From Neoluteolibacter marinus (GTDB lineage Bacteria > Verrucomicrobiota > Verrucomicrobiia > Verrucomicrobiales > Akkermansiaceae), in assembly GCF_014904755.1 (NCBI RefSeq), contig NZ_JACZFQ010000020.1, positions 1 to 64,000 of the forward strand: a stretch of DNA of 64,000 nucleotides, read 5' to 3'. The position numbers and the translations under genes are program-made. The notes under the pieces were generated by a model that was not told the DNA's origin, did no database searches, and saw nothing but the letters and a program-made list of their open reading frames with translations. Shown here one piece after another: positions 8,529 through 17,521 of the stretch (position 1 is the first letter of the stretch; every line of letters begins with the position of its first letter).

Positions 8529-10001
8529 ATGAGTGCCGTCGATCACGCAGGAAGCCCGACCGCGGAATCCCGGACCGCGGGGCGGATGGCGGCGGCCTGC
8601 TTGTTCGATGAGGCGGCGGCCCGGCATCCCGGGAAGTCGGGCTTCGCGCTGATCCGGTTCGGCCGTGCGGCCCTGACGGCCCGGGTGGCGCTGACCGAAC
8701 TGGCGGAGCGGACGCTGGACGTGCAGTACTACATCTGGGGGGCAGACGCGACCGGGCGGATCCTCGCCGAGCGCCTGATCCGGGCTGCCGACCGCGGGGT
8801 GAAAGTGCGGGTGCTGTTGGACGACATCAACCTTTCGGGACGCGACGACATGGTCGCCTGCCTGGACGCCCATCCGAACGTCGAGATCCGGATCTTCAAC
8901 CCGTTCCGCAACCGGCGGGTTCGGGCCTTGGACTTCCTGACGAACCCGGAGCGGATCAACCACCGGATGCACAACAAGATCATGGTGATGGACGGGGCGG
9001 TGGCGATCGTCGGCGGCCGCAACGTGGGTGATCACTACTTCGAGGTGGATCCGGATTCAAACTTCCGCGACCTGGACCTGGCGGCGGTGGGGCCGGTGGT
9101 GCGGGAGACCACGGCGGTGTTTGATCGCTTCTGGGGCGGCGACTGGGCCGTGCCAATCCGGGAAATCACGGGCCGGGAGCGATCCCCGGCGGACCTCGTA
9201 CAGGGCCTGGCGGTGATGCGCGGCAAGATCGCGGCCGACCATTATCCCCATCCACTGGAGCGCGACACCGACGCGATGGTCGCATCCCTGGAGGCGATCC
9301 GCGACGATCTGGTGTGGGCGCCGGGACGGGTGGTGTGGGACGATCCCTCTTCGATCCGCGAGAAGACCGGCACAGGGCGGATGACCGAGGCGCTCTACCA
9401 GCGTCTGGATCGGCTGGAATCCGAGCTGTTGATCGAGTCCGCCTACTTCGTGCCGCGGGAGCGGGCGGTCGAGACCTTGCGCGAGCTCCACGAGAAGGGC
9501 CGGCGGGTGCGGATCCTGACCAATTCCCTGGCGTCGAACGACGTGCTCGCGGCGCACGCCGGTTACTCGAAGCACCGGGCGGAGGTGATCGGCACGGGCG
9601 CGGAGCTGTATGAATTCCGCCCGGATCCGGACGACATCCGGCAGCGTCTGGTGTCGGCGAAGTCGCTGGCAGGCCTCCATACCAAGGCGATCGTCTTCGA
9701 CCGGCGGGATGTGTTCATCGGCAGCTTCAACCTCGACCCGCGGTCGGGTTCGATCAACACCGAGGCCGGTCTCTACGTCGAGAGCGAGGAACTCGCGGAG
9801 CAAGTGACGGCCTTCCTGGATGCCGGGACGAAGCCGACGAACAGCTACCGGGTGATCCGCGGCGAGGACGGGGCGCTGGTGTGGACGACCGAGGACCACG
9901 ACGGTCACGAGGTTCGCTACCAGAAGGATCCGAATTCGACGTGGTGGCAGCGGTGGGTCGTCGGAGCGATCCGGTGCTTGCCGGTGGAAAGGCAGCTTTG
10001 A
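8529..10001 (+). CDS. phospholipase D / cardiolipin synthase-like protein with two HKD motifs
   Basis: The start at 8529 is set by a strong AAGGAG at 8515-8520. The 490-residue protein holds two HxKxxxxD catalytic motifs, HNKIMVMD in the first half and HTKAIVFD in the second, each followed by the family's GG.N or GS.N stretch. This is the arrangement of ClsC/YmdC-type enzymes, which join phospholipid head groups to make cardiolipin. There is no clear membrane segment. A second PLD-superfamily gene with one motif follows at 10415, with a broken SEC-C gene between them. Confidence 0.88.
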   Translation: MSAVDHAGSPTAESRTAGRMAAACLFDEAAARHPGKSGFALIRFGRAALTARVALTELAERTLDVQYYIWGADATGRILAERLIRAADRGVKVRVLLDDINLSGRDDMVACLDAHPNVEIRIFNPFRNRRVRALDFLTNPERINHRMHNKIMVMDGAVAIVGGRNVGDHYFEVDPDSNFRDLDLAAVGPVVRETTAVFDRFWGGDWAVPIREITGRERSPADLVQGLAVMRGKIAADHYPHPLERDTDAMVASLEAIRDDLVWAPGRVVWDDPSSIREKTGTGRMTEALYQRLDRLESELLIESAYFVPRERAVETLRELHEKGRRVRILTNSLASNDVLAAHAGYSKHRAEVIGTGAELYEFRPDPDDIRQRLVSAKSLAGLHTKAIVFDRRDVFIGSFNLDPRSGSINTEAGLYVESEELAEQVTAFLDAGTKPTNSYRVIRGEDGALVWTTEDHDGHEVRYQKDPNSTWWQRWVVGAIRCLPVERQL

Positions 10002-10136
10002 TGCGGGTGCCGCGTGATCAGAGGTTTGGAGGCCGGATCTGAATTCATGCATTCTGCTTTCTTCCATTTGCCTTTCGTTGTGCTGGACGTGCGGTGAAGG
10101 GGCGTTAGCTTCCGCGGCTCAGCCCACAAGGAGGTC

Positions 10137-10408
10137 ATGATGAACGAACATCACGAATACCAAGAGGGTCGGTTTTTTCGAACCGACAAGTAAGCGCAAG
10201 CGGGGCTTCCCGTCCGAGACCCGCGTCAAGAGGGGCGTCCGAATTGTCCACGGCGACAAGGAACTCCACGAAAAACTGGGCAGGAACGATCCCTGCCCGT
10301 GTGGATCGAGCCGCCGGTTTCAAGCAGTGTTGTCTGCGCGGCGGCCGCTTCGACGGCACGCTTCGGGACCACTACTTTCAGGGACTGATGCCCGGACCGG
10401 TAATGTGA
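10137..10408 (+). pseudogene. SEC-C zinc-motif small protein broken by two frameshifts
   Basis: A strong AAGGAGG precedes ATG-ATG at 10137. The first frame gives [18 protein letters not shown] and then a stop at 10191. The next frame (open from 10144) continues [15 protein letters not shown], then the SEC-C start [14 protein letters not shown]. The third frame supplies [12 protein letters not shown] up to a TGA at 10406. Read across the two shifts this makes one coherent protein of about 90 residues ending in the zinc-binding CxC...CC motif. Both breaks are +1, one near 10165-10195 and one near 10315-10322, next to T-runs. It is either a decayed gene or carries two sequencing indels. Confidence 0.7.
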
Positions 10409-10414
10409 GGGAAG

Positions 10415-11032
10415 GTGGACGATCCGGTTACTCCAGATCGGCATCCAGAGATCTCCGATCTTCAATCCCTTGCCTCCGGCCGGCGATGCGCTTCACTCGA
10501 TCCCGTGCGCGAATTGATCCTCAACGAGGAGATCCATCCCCGGGTGATCGGGGAATTGGTTCCGTCGGCGCGGCGTTTCCTGTGGATCGTCACCGCCGAC
10601 ATCAAGGACATGCACGTTGCCCGTGGTCGCCGCTCGGTGCCGTTCCTGCAGGTGCTGGCGGAACTCGTCGAGGCGGGGGTGGCGGTGCGGTTGATCCATG
10701 CCAAAGAACCGGGGCCACGCTTCCGCGCGGACTTCGACCGCTACCCCGTGCTCGTCGAGAGCGACTTGTTCGAACGGGTGCTGTGCCCGCGTGTCCACAC
10801 CAAGGCGGTGATTGCCGATGGCAAGCGCGCCTTCGTCGGTTCCCCCAACCTGACCGGTGCGGGGATGGGGGCGAAACATGCCGACAAGCGGAACTTCGAG
10901 GCCGGCTTCCTGACCGACGAGGCCGCCGACCTGGTGAAGCTGGTAGAGTGGGTCGATGCCTTGTTCATCGGCGACCACTGCACCCGGTGCCGCCTGCGCG
11001 ACCGCTGCCCGGATCCGCTGGACGGAGAGTAG
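10415..11032 (+). CDS. PLD-superfamily protein with one HKD motif
   Basis: Starts at a GTG (10415), six bases after the stop of the SEC-C gene, so the two were probably co-transcribed. The 205-residue product has a single HxKxxxxD motif, HTKAVIAD, followed by GSPNLTG, as in small PLD-type nucleases and phosphodiesterases that act as dimers. A cysteine cluster ([10 protein letters not shown]) closes the protein and may bind zinc. No signal peptide is visible. The substrate could be nucleic acid or phospholipid; the sequence does not decide. Confidence 0.8.
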   Translation: MDDPVTPDRHPEISDLQSLASGRRCASLDPVRELILNEEIHPRVIGELVPSARRFLWIVTADIKDMHVARGRRSVPFLQVLAELVEAGVAVRLIHAKEPGPRFRADFDRYPVLVESDLFERVLCPRVHTKAVIADGKRAFVGSPNLTGAGMGAKHADKRNFEAGFLTDEAADLVKLVEWVDALFIGDHCTRCRLRDRCPDPLDGE

Positions 11033-11040
11033 GGGTGGCG

Positions 11041-11640
11041 TTGGGAGACGCTTCCACAGTCTGCAGGAAGGCGAGATGAAGAGAGGTTCCCGATGAAAGC
11101 AATCTCGGTGCAATGCTCCGGAGTGCGCTTCACCACCGCCATTGGCACGAACGCAACGAGGCTCTGCCGAGGCAGTCTGTACAGGCAGTAACCATGAAGC
11201 GGGGGCCGAACTTTCAGGGCGGGGGAAGAGGTGAGCAGGATCATTCGCTGCAGGTCGATGTGGGCCGGCAAAAGAAACAGGACATGACAATGCTGACGGT
11301 TTCGCCTTTGGTCCGTGGTCTCATGCTCCTGATTGCGCGATACAATTGTTTTGTCGATGGGCGGGAGACCGACTCTGTCGATTACCAGGTGAAGTGGTAC
11401 GAGGTCACACAATGCACGGACCTCGACGCTCTACTCCGCGGCGAGCCGGTCCACCAGTAACGGAACGAGTGCAATCAGTTGGTGGAGTGGAGGTTTGCGG
11501 AGACGGTTGCCGCGGAATGGAGCCCGAAATTCAGGAATGGTGAAGAGGTGATCGGATTCATCACCGGAACGCCAAGCCCGGCGTCCGATTAGAATCGGGT
11601 AACCCGTCAAAGCCGGGGTGCCCATTTGCTCGACCCATGT
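11041..11640. repeat. gene-poor stretch with two diverged copies of a repeat
   Basis: No convincing gene lies between 11033 and 11696. Two segments, about 11140-11245 and 11455-11575, align by eye over about 80 bases; both contain GAACTTTCAGG- or GAAATTCAGG-like sequence followed by GAAGAGGTGA and GGATCAT or GGATTCAT. Short frames in either direction (about 65-115 codons) look accidental. An old dispersed or tandem repeat is the best reading. Confidence 0.35.
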
Positions 11641-11696
11641 GAGGGCGAACGCCAAAATGAGCGCGAATTGAACCCCTGCCTCGCCACTTTCTTGGC

Positions 11697-12068
11697 ATGC
11701 GTTTATCGATCCCGCGAAGAATCACCTTCATGGTGCATCCAAGAGTCAAACAGGCAATTGATTGGGCATTTGCCATCACGGCATTTTTCGCCTCACTGTT
11801 TTTGATCGCCCTCGTCGGAGGAGTGGTGTCCGGAGCTGATATCAGTCTTCGCTTGGGTGGCTACTTCTACACCGGCCCAATCTACCGTTGTCTGCCCGTC
11901 ATGGCGGTCGGGCTCTTCGCCGTCGGGGGCACCGTGTTGTACCTCGTCCTTTCCTTTTTGGAGGGGCGATCCGGGACTGAGCATGATGCTGAGGGCCGTG
12001 AGATTGAAGGTCTATCGGGTTCTTCCAGATTTGCCGAGGAAACCAAGATCTCGGAGAGCATGGACTAG
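11697..12068 (+). CDS. small two-helix membrane protein
   Basis: A 123-residue frame with two clear membrane helices, about residues 22-45 (WAFAITAFFASLFLIALVGG) and 65-88 (CLPVMAVGLFAVGGTVLYLV), then an acidic C-terminal tail. Another start at 11730 (MVHPRVKQ) would trim 11 residues. Neither has a good ribosome site. The family is not recognised. Base composition is lower in GC than the surrounding enzymes. Confidence 0.5.
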   Translation: MRLSIPRRITFMVHPRVKQAIDWAFAITAFFASLFLIALVGGVVSGADISLRLGGYFYTGPIYRCLPVMAVGLFAVGGTVLYLVLSFLEGRSGTEHDAEGREIEGLSGSSRFAEETKISESMD

Positions 12069-12444
12069 GCTGACTCGGCGTTGGCCACTACCAGATCATG
12101 GTGGCGGCGAGGTGCGACGGTCGTGGGATTTGTCACCGGGAATGCTCTCAAGTGTCCATTTTGCCCGGGGCCGTCGGTGGATTCATGGCTTGAGGGCGGG
12201 GTCGGATAGCCTCAGTCGTGCGGGAAGAAAGATGCCGGTTCAGAGTCATCGGCAGTTGGATTCCCCGCCGTGCATTTGCTGTGGCGAGATCACGCGGAAG
12301 ACGACAAGCGTCTTGGAGTCTTCGGGCTTGTTTCGAGCCGAGGGAGCAAGCAACGAACGATGGACGGCAAGGGCTCGCCATCCGCGTGTGAGAAGTCTGC
12401 TGATTGATTCCGCGACTCCTTCAAGCGATTGGTGTTCCAGGTGG
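12069..12444. other. 376-base stretch without a supported gene
   Basis: Open frames run through this stretch, but none has a credible start, hydrophobic pattern or motif. It may contain the promoter for the pseudopilin-like gene downstream. No hairpin with a T-run, tRNA or repeat was seen. Confidence 0.3.
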
Positions 12445-12960
12445 ATGCGGGAGGGAATGAGAGCATGGATTTTCTTCTCGCTGTCCGCGCCGTTGCTGGG
12501 CGGTGGTATCGCCGCGGGTCATCAGATTCGCCCTCTAACTGATATGGCCCTGCTTTCCGCGGGAGTCCGGACGTTCGAGCAGCATGCCGGGCGGTTGCCG
12601 GCCGAAGGAGAGGGGCTTGCTGCTTTGGTCGAAAGGCCGGCTACCTATCCGGTCGACAAGCCGTGGATCCAGCTGTTCGACGAGCTGCCCGTCGATCCTT
12701 GGGGCAAGCACTACCGCTATCTCTGCCCGGCGGAGACGGACGTCGGGTTCGGCCTGTATTCCACCGGGCCTGACGGGGCATCGCTCTCGGCCGGGAACGA
12801 TCCGGACGATTGGAATTCCTGGAGCAAGGACCATCGTGGGCGGAAGACCATGGCGTATTATCTGGCCCTTCCTCCGAAGGGCTTCTACCTCGCCCTTGCG
12901 CTGTTGGTGCTGGCCTTCCGGCACGTGGTCCGGGGCCATCGGCACGCCGCGGGAGGGTGA
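12445..12960 (+). CDS. protein with a GspG-like pseudopilin C-terminal domain between two membrane helices
   Basis: The ATG at 12445 gives 171 residues; an in-frame ATG at 12457 is the alternative. An N-terminal helix (AWIFFSLSAPLLGGGIAAG) leads to a segment typical of the GspG calcium-binding fold: FEQHAGRLPAEGEGLAALV, then LPVDPWGKHYRYLCP and GLYSTGPDG. In type II secretion pseudopilins this part follows a cleaved prepilin leader with a glutamate at position 5. Here the leader motif is missing and a second helix (GFYLALALLVLAFRHVV) closes the protein. It stands alone, with no secretion genes beside it. Confidence 0.65.
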   Translation: MREGMRAWIFFSLSAPLLGGGIAAGHQIRPLTDMALLSAGVRTFEQHAGRLPAEGEGLAALVERPATYPVDKPWIQLFDELPVDPWGKHYRYLCPAETDVGFGLYSTGPDGASLSAGNDPDDWNSWSKDHRGRKTMAYYLALPPKGFYLALALLVLAFRHVVRGHRHAAGG

Positions 12961-13257
12961 CGGGGAGCGGCTGTGCCGGCATGCCGCGGATAAGACCACG
13001 AACCGGGTCTACTTCTACCGTGCATCATGGTGACGGAACGTCCGGGAGGGCCGTAGTGGGGCAGACGGACGGCATGCGACGATTGAGCGGAGTTGATCCG
13101 CGGGGCGGCGGGGAAGCCTCCGTCAGAGTTGGTTTCAGCCCGGATCCACATCGGGGGATTGGGTCGCAAGGCCAGGGGCAAGCGCGGCGTCCGGGCTGGG
13201 GCCGGGAGAAGCGAATCCCGGCTCGCCAAGGGCGGAGGGGGTTTGCCAATCTCCGGC

Positions 13258-14181
13258 ATGATTTCCCTTTTGTCCCGGTTGGTGGCTGCGGCGGCGATGT
13301 TGGTGCTTCCCGCGATGGCGGACGGTGAGGCTCCGGCGAAGCCTTTGCTGTGGAAAATCGAGGGCCAGGAGGGCGGGGCGGTGTCCTATCTCTTCGGCAC
13401 GATGCATCTGGGCGACAAGGCGGTGACGACCCTGCATCCGGCAGCGGAGAAGGCTTTCAAGGCATCGACCGTGTTTCACGCCGAGGTGGCGCTGGACATG
13501 GCGAGCCAGATGGCGGCGATAGGGGTGATGATGCGCGGCGACGGCAAGACGCTCGACGAGGTCATTGGAGAGAAGATGTCGGCGCGGCTGGACGCGGAAC
13601 TGAAGGCGATCAACCCGGAGCTGGACGCGAAGCCGTTCCAGATGATGAAGACCTGGATGATGGCCTACAGCCTGCCCTACCTGTCGGAACAGCTGGCGGG
13701 GATCAAGCCGCTGGACCTGGTGCTCTGGGAGCGGGCGGAGATGGACGGCAAGAAGACCGCGGGGATGCAGGAGATCAAGGACCAGGTCGCGGGTTTCAAC
13801 GAGTTGAGCGAGGAGGAGCAGGTCGAGTTCCTGGGCTCGGCGCTGGATTACATGCAGACGGAGCGGGAGGAAAAAAAGGACCGGATGAAGGAAGCGGTCG
13901 CGGTCTATTTGTCAGGAGACCTCGAGAAGATCAACGCGCTGGCCAACGACTGGATGGCCGAGCTGGCGGGCGGGGCGGACAGCCCGGTGATGAAAAAACT
14001 GATGAAGCGGATTCTGAAGGACCGCGACGTGATCATGGCGGACTACGTCGATGCGGTGCTGAAGAAGAGCCCGGAAGGGGTGCATTTCTTCGCGGCCGGG
14101 GCCGGGCACTATGCGAGCCAGGACGGCGTGCCGGCCCTGTTGGAGAAGAAGGGCTACAAGGTGACCCGGGTGGAGGGGTGA
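13258..14181 (+). CDS. TraB/GumN family protein
   Basis: 307 residues from the ATG at 13258, which opens a signal peptide (MISLLSRLVAAAAMLVLPAMA). The mature part begins with the family's first motif (YLFGTMHLGD) and ends with GAGHYASQDGVPALLEKKGY, matching the closing GxGH...G...LL...GY pattern. TraB/GumN proteins share a fold with the Tiki metalloproteases; bacterial members are mostly uncharacterised. The signal peptide places it outside the cytoplasm. The upstream extension of the frame lacks coding character. Confidence 0.85.
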   Translation: MISLLSRLVAAAAMLVLPAMADGEAPAKPLLWKIEGQEGGAVSYLFGTMHLGDKAVTTLHPAAEKAFKASTVFHAEVALDMASQMAAIGVMMRGDGKTLDEVIGEKMSARLDAELKAINPELDAKPFQMMKTWMMAYSLPYLSEQLAGIKPLDLVLWERAEMDGKKTAGMQEIKDQVAGFNELSEEEQVEFLGSALDYMQTEREEKKDRMKEAVAVYLSGDLEKINALANDWMAELAGGADSPVMKKLMKRILKDRDVIMADYVDAVLKKSPEGVHFFAAGAGHYASQDGVPALLEKKGYKVTRVEG

Positions 14182-14192
14182 GTGGCGGGCGA

Positions 14193-15230
14193 TCAGTGAC
14201 CGGTCTCCCGCGGCGCCCGGTGCCCGCCCGACGATGCTCGCTTGGCGGCGGCGACGATTTCGTAGGAGCGGCGGCGGTCCTGATGGCGGTGGAAGCCGGA
14301 GTGGATGATGATTTCGTCGGCAGCGGTGGATTCGACGAAGGCGGCGAGTTCGCGTTGGACGGTGTCGGGTCCGCCGATGATGGCGGCACCGAGGAAGTCC
14401 TGGACGGCGGCCCGCTCCGCGGGGCTCCAGCGCCCGTCCATCGTGGCCACGGGCGGGGGCACGGGGGTGGGGACGTGGCGGATGAGGTTGAGAATTTGCT
14501 GCTGGGCGGAGGTGGAGAGGAATCGGGCCTGCTCGTCGCTTTCGGCGGCGATGACGGGAACTCCGACCATGGCGTGCGGCTGCGGCCAGGCGGCGGAGGG
14601 TTGGAAATTGTCGCGGTAGATCGCCAGCGCCTGGTGGAGCAAGCGCGGCGCGAAGTGGGCGGCGAAGGCGAAGGGCAGCCCGAGGTGAGCGGCGAGGCTG
14701 GCGCTGAAGGTGCTGGAACCGAGCAGCCACACGGGGACGTGGGTGTTGGCGCCGGGGATCGCCTTCACCCGCTGGCCGGGCAGCGGACTGCCTAACAAGC
14801 CGATGAGTTCCTGGACCTGGTCGGGGAAATCGTCGGCGGCCGACGGGTCGCGGCGCAGGGCGCGGGAAGTGCTTTGGTCGGAACCGGGAGCGCGGCCGAG
14901 GCCGAGGTCGATGCGGCCGGGATAGAGCGTCTCGAGGGTGCCGAACTGCTCGGCAATGACCAGGGGGGAATGGTTTGGCAACATGATGCCTCCGGATCCG
15001 ATCCGCAGCGTGGTGGTGGCGGCGGCGACGTGACCGATGAGGACGGCAGTGGCGGCGCTGGCAATGCCGGGGATGTTGTGGTGCTCCGCCAGCCAGAAGC
15101 GGCGGTATCCGAGCGTCTCGACGTGGCGGGCGAGGTCGACGCTGTTGCGGAAACTGTCCGCGACCGTGCCGCCTTCCACGATGGGTGAAAGGTCGAGCAC
15201 CGACAAGGGGATGTCCGCGAGCTGGGGCAT
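14193..15230 (-). CDS. LLM-class flavin-dependent oxidoreductase
   Basis: A 345-residue bacterial luciferase-like protein. Hallmarks include [39 protein letters not shown], and [16 protein letters not shown], all typical of the single-component MsnO8/YhbW subfamily that uses reduced FMN. It is the last gene of a minus-strand redox block (aldo/keto reductase, Old Yellow Enzyme, then this) and is separated from the OYE gene by a strong stem-loop. The substrate is unknown. Confidence 0.88.
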   Translation of the reverse strand: MPQLADIPLSVLDLSPIVEGGTVADSFRNSVDLARHVETLGYRRFWLAEHHNIPGIASAATAVLIGHVAAATTTLRIGSGGIMLPNHSPLVIAEQFGTLETLYPGRIDLGLGRAPGSDQSTSRALRRDPSAADDFPDQVQELIGLLGSPLPGQRVKAIPGANTHVPVWLLGSSTFSASLAAHLGLPFAFAAHFAPRLLHQALAIYRDNFQPSAAWPQPHAMVGVPVIAAESDEQARFLSTSAQQQILNLIRHVPTPVPPPVATMDGRWSPAERAAVQDFLGAAIIGGPDTVQRELAAFVESTAADEIIIHSGFHRHQDRRRSYEIVAAAKRASSGGHRAPRETGH

Positions 15231-15263
15231 GAGTTGAGTGCCGGGTGAACTGAGATTTGAAGT

Positions 15264-15295
15264 CGGCCGGCGCGCGGGGTGGGGCGCGCCGGCCG
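15264..15295 (-). terminator. strong GC stem-loop between two redox genes
   Basis: CGGCCGGCGCGC (15264-15275) pairs perfectly with GCGCGCCGGCCG (15284-15295) across an 8-base loop, just after the end of the OYE gene on the minus strand. There is no T-run after it, so it could attenuate, stabilise the upstream mRNA or act as a Rho-dependent stop. Confidence 0.4.
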
Positions 15296-15307
15296 GAGTG
15301 ACCGGAT

Positions 15308-16363
15308 TCAGACCGCGGTGGTTTCGAGCGTCGGGTAGTCGGTGTAGCCCTTCTCCGTGCCGCCGTAGAAGGTGGACGGGTCGGGCTCGTTGAGCGGGGC
15401 ACCGGCGGCGAAGCGCTCGACCAGGTCGGGATTGGCGATGAAGAGGCGGCCGTAGGAAACGGCATCGGCTTCACCGGACTCGACGAGGCGCTCGCCGGCT
15501 TCCCGCGAGAGTTCCTGGTTGGCGATGAAGGCACCGTTGAAGGCGTCGCGGAGGCCCTTGCTGAAGCGCGGCTCGGCCTGGAGGCTTTCGCGCACGAAGA
15601 GGAAGGCGATGCCGCGGGCGCTGCATTCGCGGGCGACGTGGCCGTAGGTCGCGGCGGGATCGGAATCGTCGCCGGCGTCGGGCGAAAGGTGAAGGCCGAC
15701 GCGATCCGGGCCCCACACGGCGATCGCGGCGTCGACGGCTTCGAGCATGAAGCGGGCGCGGTTCTCGATGCTGCCGCCGTAGGAATCCTGGCGCTTGTTG
15801 ATGCCGTCGTTGAGGAACTGGTGCGGCAGGTAGCCGTTGGCACCGTGGATTTCCACACCGTCGAAGCCGGCGGCCAGGGCGTTCTCGGCGGCGCGGCGGT
15901 AGTCGGCGATGATGCCGGGGATCTCGGCGAGTTCGAGCGGGCGCGGGGCATCGTAGGGCTTCTGCGGACGGAGCAGGCTGACATGGCCCTTGGCGGGGAG
16001 GTCGCTCGATGAAACCGGCTGCGCGCCGTCGAGGTAGTGAGGGTCGGAGACCCGGCCGACGTGCCACAGCTGGGCGATGATGCGGCCGCCGGCGGCGTGG
16101 ACGGCGTCGGTGACGAGGCGCCAGCCCGCGACCTGTTCGTCGGACCAGAGGCCGGGGGTGTCGGGATAGCCGACGCCCTGCGGCGAGATCGAGGTGGCCT
16201 CGGCGAGGATCAGGCCGGCGGAACTACGCTGGCGGTAGTATTCGGCCATCAGGGCGTTCGGGACGCGGCCGTCGCTGGCGCGGCAGCGGGTGAGCGGGGC
16301 CATGACGAGGCGGTTGGGAAGCTCCCAGGCGCCGATGCGGACAGGTTGTTGGAGTGTGGACAT
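15308..16363 (-). CDS. alkene reductase, Old Yellow Enzyme family
   Basis: The start [18 protein letters not shown] at 16363 gives 351 residues, the usual OYE length. It has the N-terminal [15 protein letters not shown], the FMN/substrate region [14 protein letters not shown], the paired histidine/asparagine region [23 protein letters not shown] and the C-terminal [12 protein letters not shown]. These enzymes use FMN and NAD(P)H to reduce activated C=C bonds of enals, enones, nitro compounds and similar electrophiles. A long N-terminal extension of the frame overlaps the aldo/keto reductase gene and was rejected. It lies 17 bases after that gene, so the two probably share one transcript. Confidence 0.93.
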   Translation of the reverse strand: MSTLQQPVRIGAWELPNRLVMAPLTRCRASDGRVPNALMAEYYRQRSSAGLILAEATSISPQGVGYPDTPGLWSDEQVAGWRLVTDAVHAAGGRIIAQLWHVGRVSDPHYLDGAQPVSSSDLPAKGHVSLLRPQKPYDAPRPLELAEIPGIIADYRRAAENALAAGFDGVEIHGANGYLPHQFLNDGINKRQDSYGGSIENRARFMLEAVDAAIAVWGPDRVGLHLSPDAGDDSDPAATYGHVARECSARGIAFLFVRESLQAEPRFSKGLRDAFNGAFIANQELSREAGERLVESGEADAVSYGRLFIANPDLVERFAAGAPLNEPDPSTFYGGTEKGYTDYPTLETTAV

Positions 16364-16380
16364 GAGGATCAGGGATGGTT

Positions 16381-17412
16381 TCAGGCAACGGGCGAGGGAT
16401 TTCGTTCGAATCCGGCCTGGTGGAAGTAAGGATAGGCGAGAGGGGTGGCGCTGGCGGCATCGAGGCGGGCGACCTGTTCCTTCGTCAGGTTCCAGCCGGT
16501 GGCACCGAGGTTCTGGCGGAGTTGTTCCTCGTTGCGGGCACCGATGACGATGGTCGAGACGGTCGGGCGCTGGAGCAGCCAGTTGATGGCGATCTGCGGG
16601 ACGGCCTTGCCGGTCTCCGCGGCAATCTCGTCCAGCACGTCGATGACCCCGTAGAGATACTCCTCGTCGACCGGCGGGGCGATGTCGGCATTGAGCTGCG
16701 AGGTCATGCGCGAGTTGGCCGGCGGCGGCGTGCCGCGGCGGATCCTGCCGGTGAGGCGGGCCCAGCCGAGCGGGCTCCAGACGACGGCGCCGACCTTCTG
16801 GTCGATGCCCAGCGGCATCAGCTCCCATTCGTAGCTGCGGCCGACCAGCGAATAGTAGGCCTGGTGGGCGACGTAGCGGGACCAGCCGTATTTCTCGGCA
16901 ACGGCCAGCGACTTCATCAGGTGCCAGCCGGAGAAATTGGACACGCCGAGGTAGCGGATTTTTCCGGCGCGGACAAAGTCGTCGAGGGTGGAAAGCGTTT
17001 CCTCGACCGGTGTCCGGGCATCGAAGCCGTGGAGTTGGAAGAGGTCGATGTAATCGGTGTTGAGCCGCTTGAGGCTGGCCTCGATCGAGCGGGTGAGGTG
17101 GTGGCGCGACGAACCGAGGTCGTTCGGGCCGTCTCCGGTGCGGAAGGTCGCCTTGGTCGAGATGAGGATCTGGTCGCGGCGCTTGCCGATGGCCTTGCCC
17201 AGGATCTCCTCGGCCTTGCCCTCCGAGTAGACGTCGGCGCTGTCGAACATGGTGAGGCCGGCCTCCAGGCTGATGTCGATCAGCCGGGTGGCTTCCTTGA
17301 CGCCGGTGTTGCCCCAGGCGGAGAAGAGCGGGCCGTCGCCACCGAAGGTGCCGGTGCCGAGGGTGAGGACGGGAACATTCAGGCCGGATCCGCCGAGTTG
17401 TCGGTATTCCAT
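16381..17412 (-). CDS. aldo/keto reductase
   Basis: A 343-residue TIM-barrel reductase. Visible signatures are FDSADVYSEGKAEEILGKAI (with the catalytic Asp and Tyr), the Lys of LISTKATF, and His in DLFQLHGFD, plus the cofactor-binding IVIGARNEEQL near the end. Family members use NADPH to reduce aldehydes and ketones. It is the first gene of the minus-strand block with OYE and LLM genes, and is divergent from an ArsR-type regulator with two palindromes between them. Confidence 0.92.
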   Translation of the reverse strand: MEYRQLGGSGLNVPVLTLGTGTFGGDGPLFSAWGNTGVKEATRLIDISLEAGLTMFDSADVYSEGKAEEILGKAIGKRRDQILISTKATFRTGDGPNDLGSSRHHLTRSIEASLKRLNTDYIDLFQLHGFDARTPVEETLSTLDDFVRAGKIRYLGVSNFSGWHLMKSLAVAEKYGWSRYVAHQAYYSLVGRSYEWELMPLGIDQKVGAVVWSPLGWARLTGRIRRGTPPPANSRMTSQLNADIAPPVDEEYLYGVIDVLDEIAAETGKAVPQIAINWLLQRPTVSTIVIGARNEEQLRQNLGATGWNLTKEQVARLDAASATPLAYPYFHQAGFERNPSPVA

Positions 17413-17424
17413 GGTGGGGTGATT

Positions 17425-17444
17425 GGTTCGATTTTCATCGAACC
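17425..17444. promoter_or_regulatory. perfect palindrome, candidate operator 1
   Basis: GGTTCGAT and ATCGAACC face each other across four bases, 12 bases upstream of the aldo/keto reductase start. The half-site TTCGA recurs in the second palindrome at 17478-17493. Placement between a regulator and its divergent neighbour fits an operator of the ArsR-type protein. Confidence 0.6.
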
Positions 17445-17477
17445 TCTAAGCTGGCTTTCCGGAGCGTCAAATAATAA

Positions 17478-17493
17478 TTCGACGATTGTCGAA
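17478..17493. promoter_or_regulatory. perfect palindrome, candidate operator 2
   Basis: TTCGAC and GTCGAA flank four bases. The centres of the two palindromes are 51 bases apart, close to five helical turns. It lies 28 bases before the regulator's likely ATG, where binding would block its own transcription. Confidence 0.6.
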
Positions 17494-17521
17494 CAAAGGA
17501 GCCGTGCTACTTTCCGGCGCG

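Noticed and set aside
11113-11460. 115-codon plus-strand frame in the gene-poor stretch
   Set aside because: It has no ribosome site, no hydrophobic or motif pattern, and covers one of the diverged repeats; coding is not supported.
13912-15984. 690-codon minus-strand frame across TraB, LLM and OYE genes
   Set aside because: It spans three genes with strong motifs in other frames and is Pro/Arg/Ser-rich.
16364-16828. N-terminal extension of the OYE gene by about 155 codons
   Set aside because: It lies over the 3' half of the aldo/keto reductase gene in another frame; the ATG at 16363 gives the normal OYE start and length.
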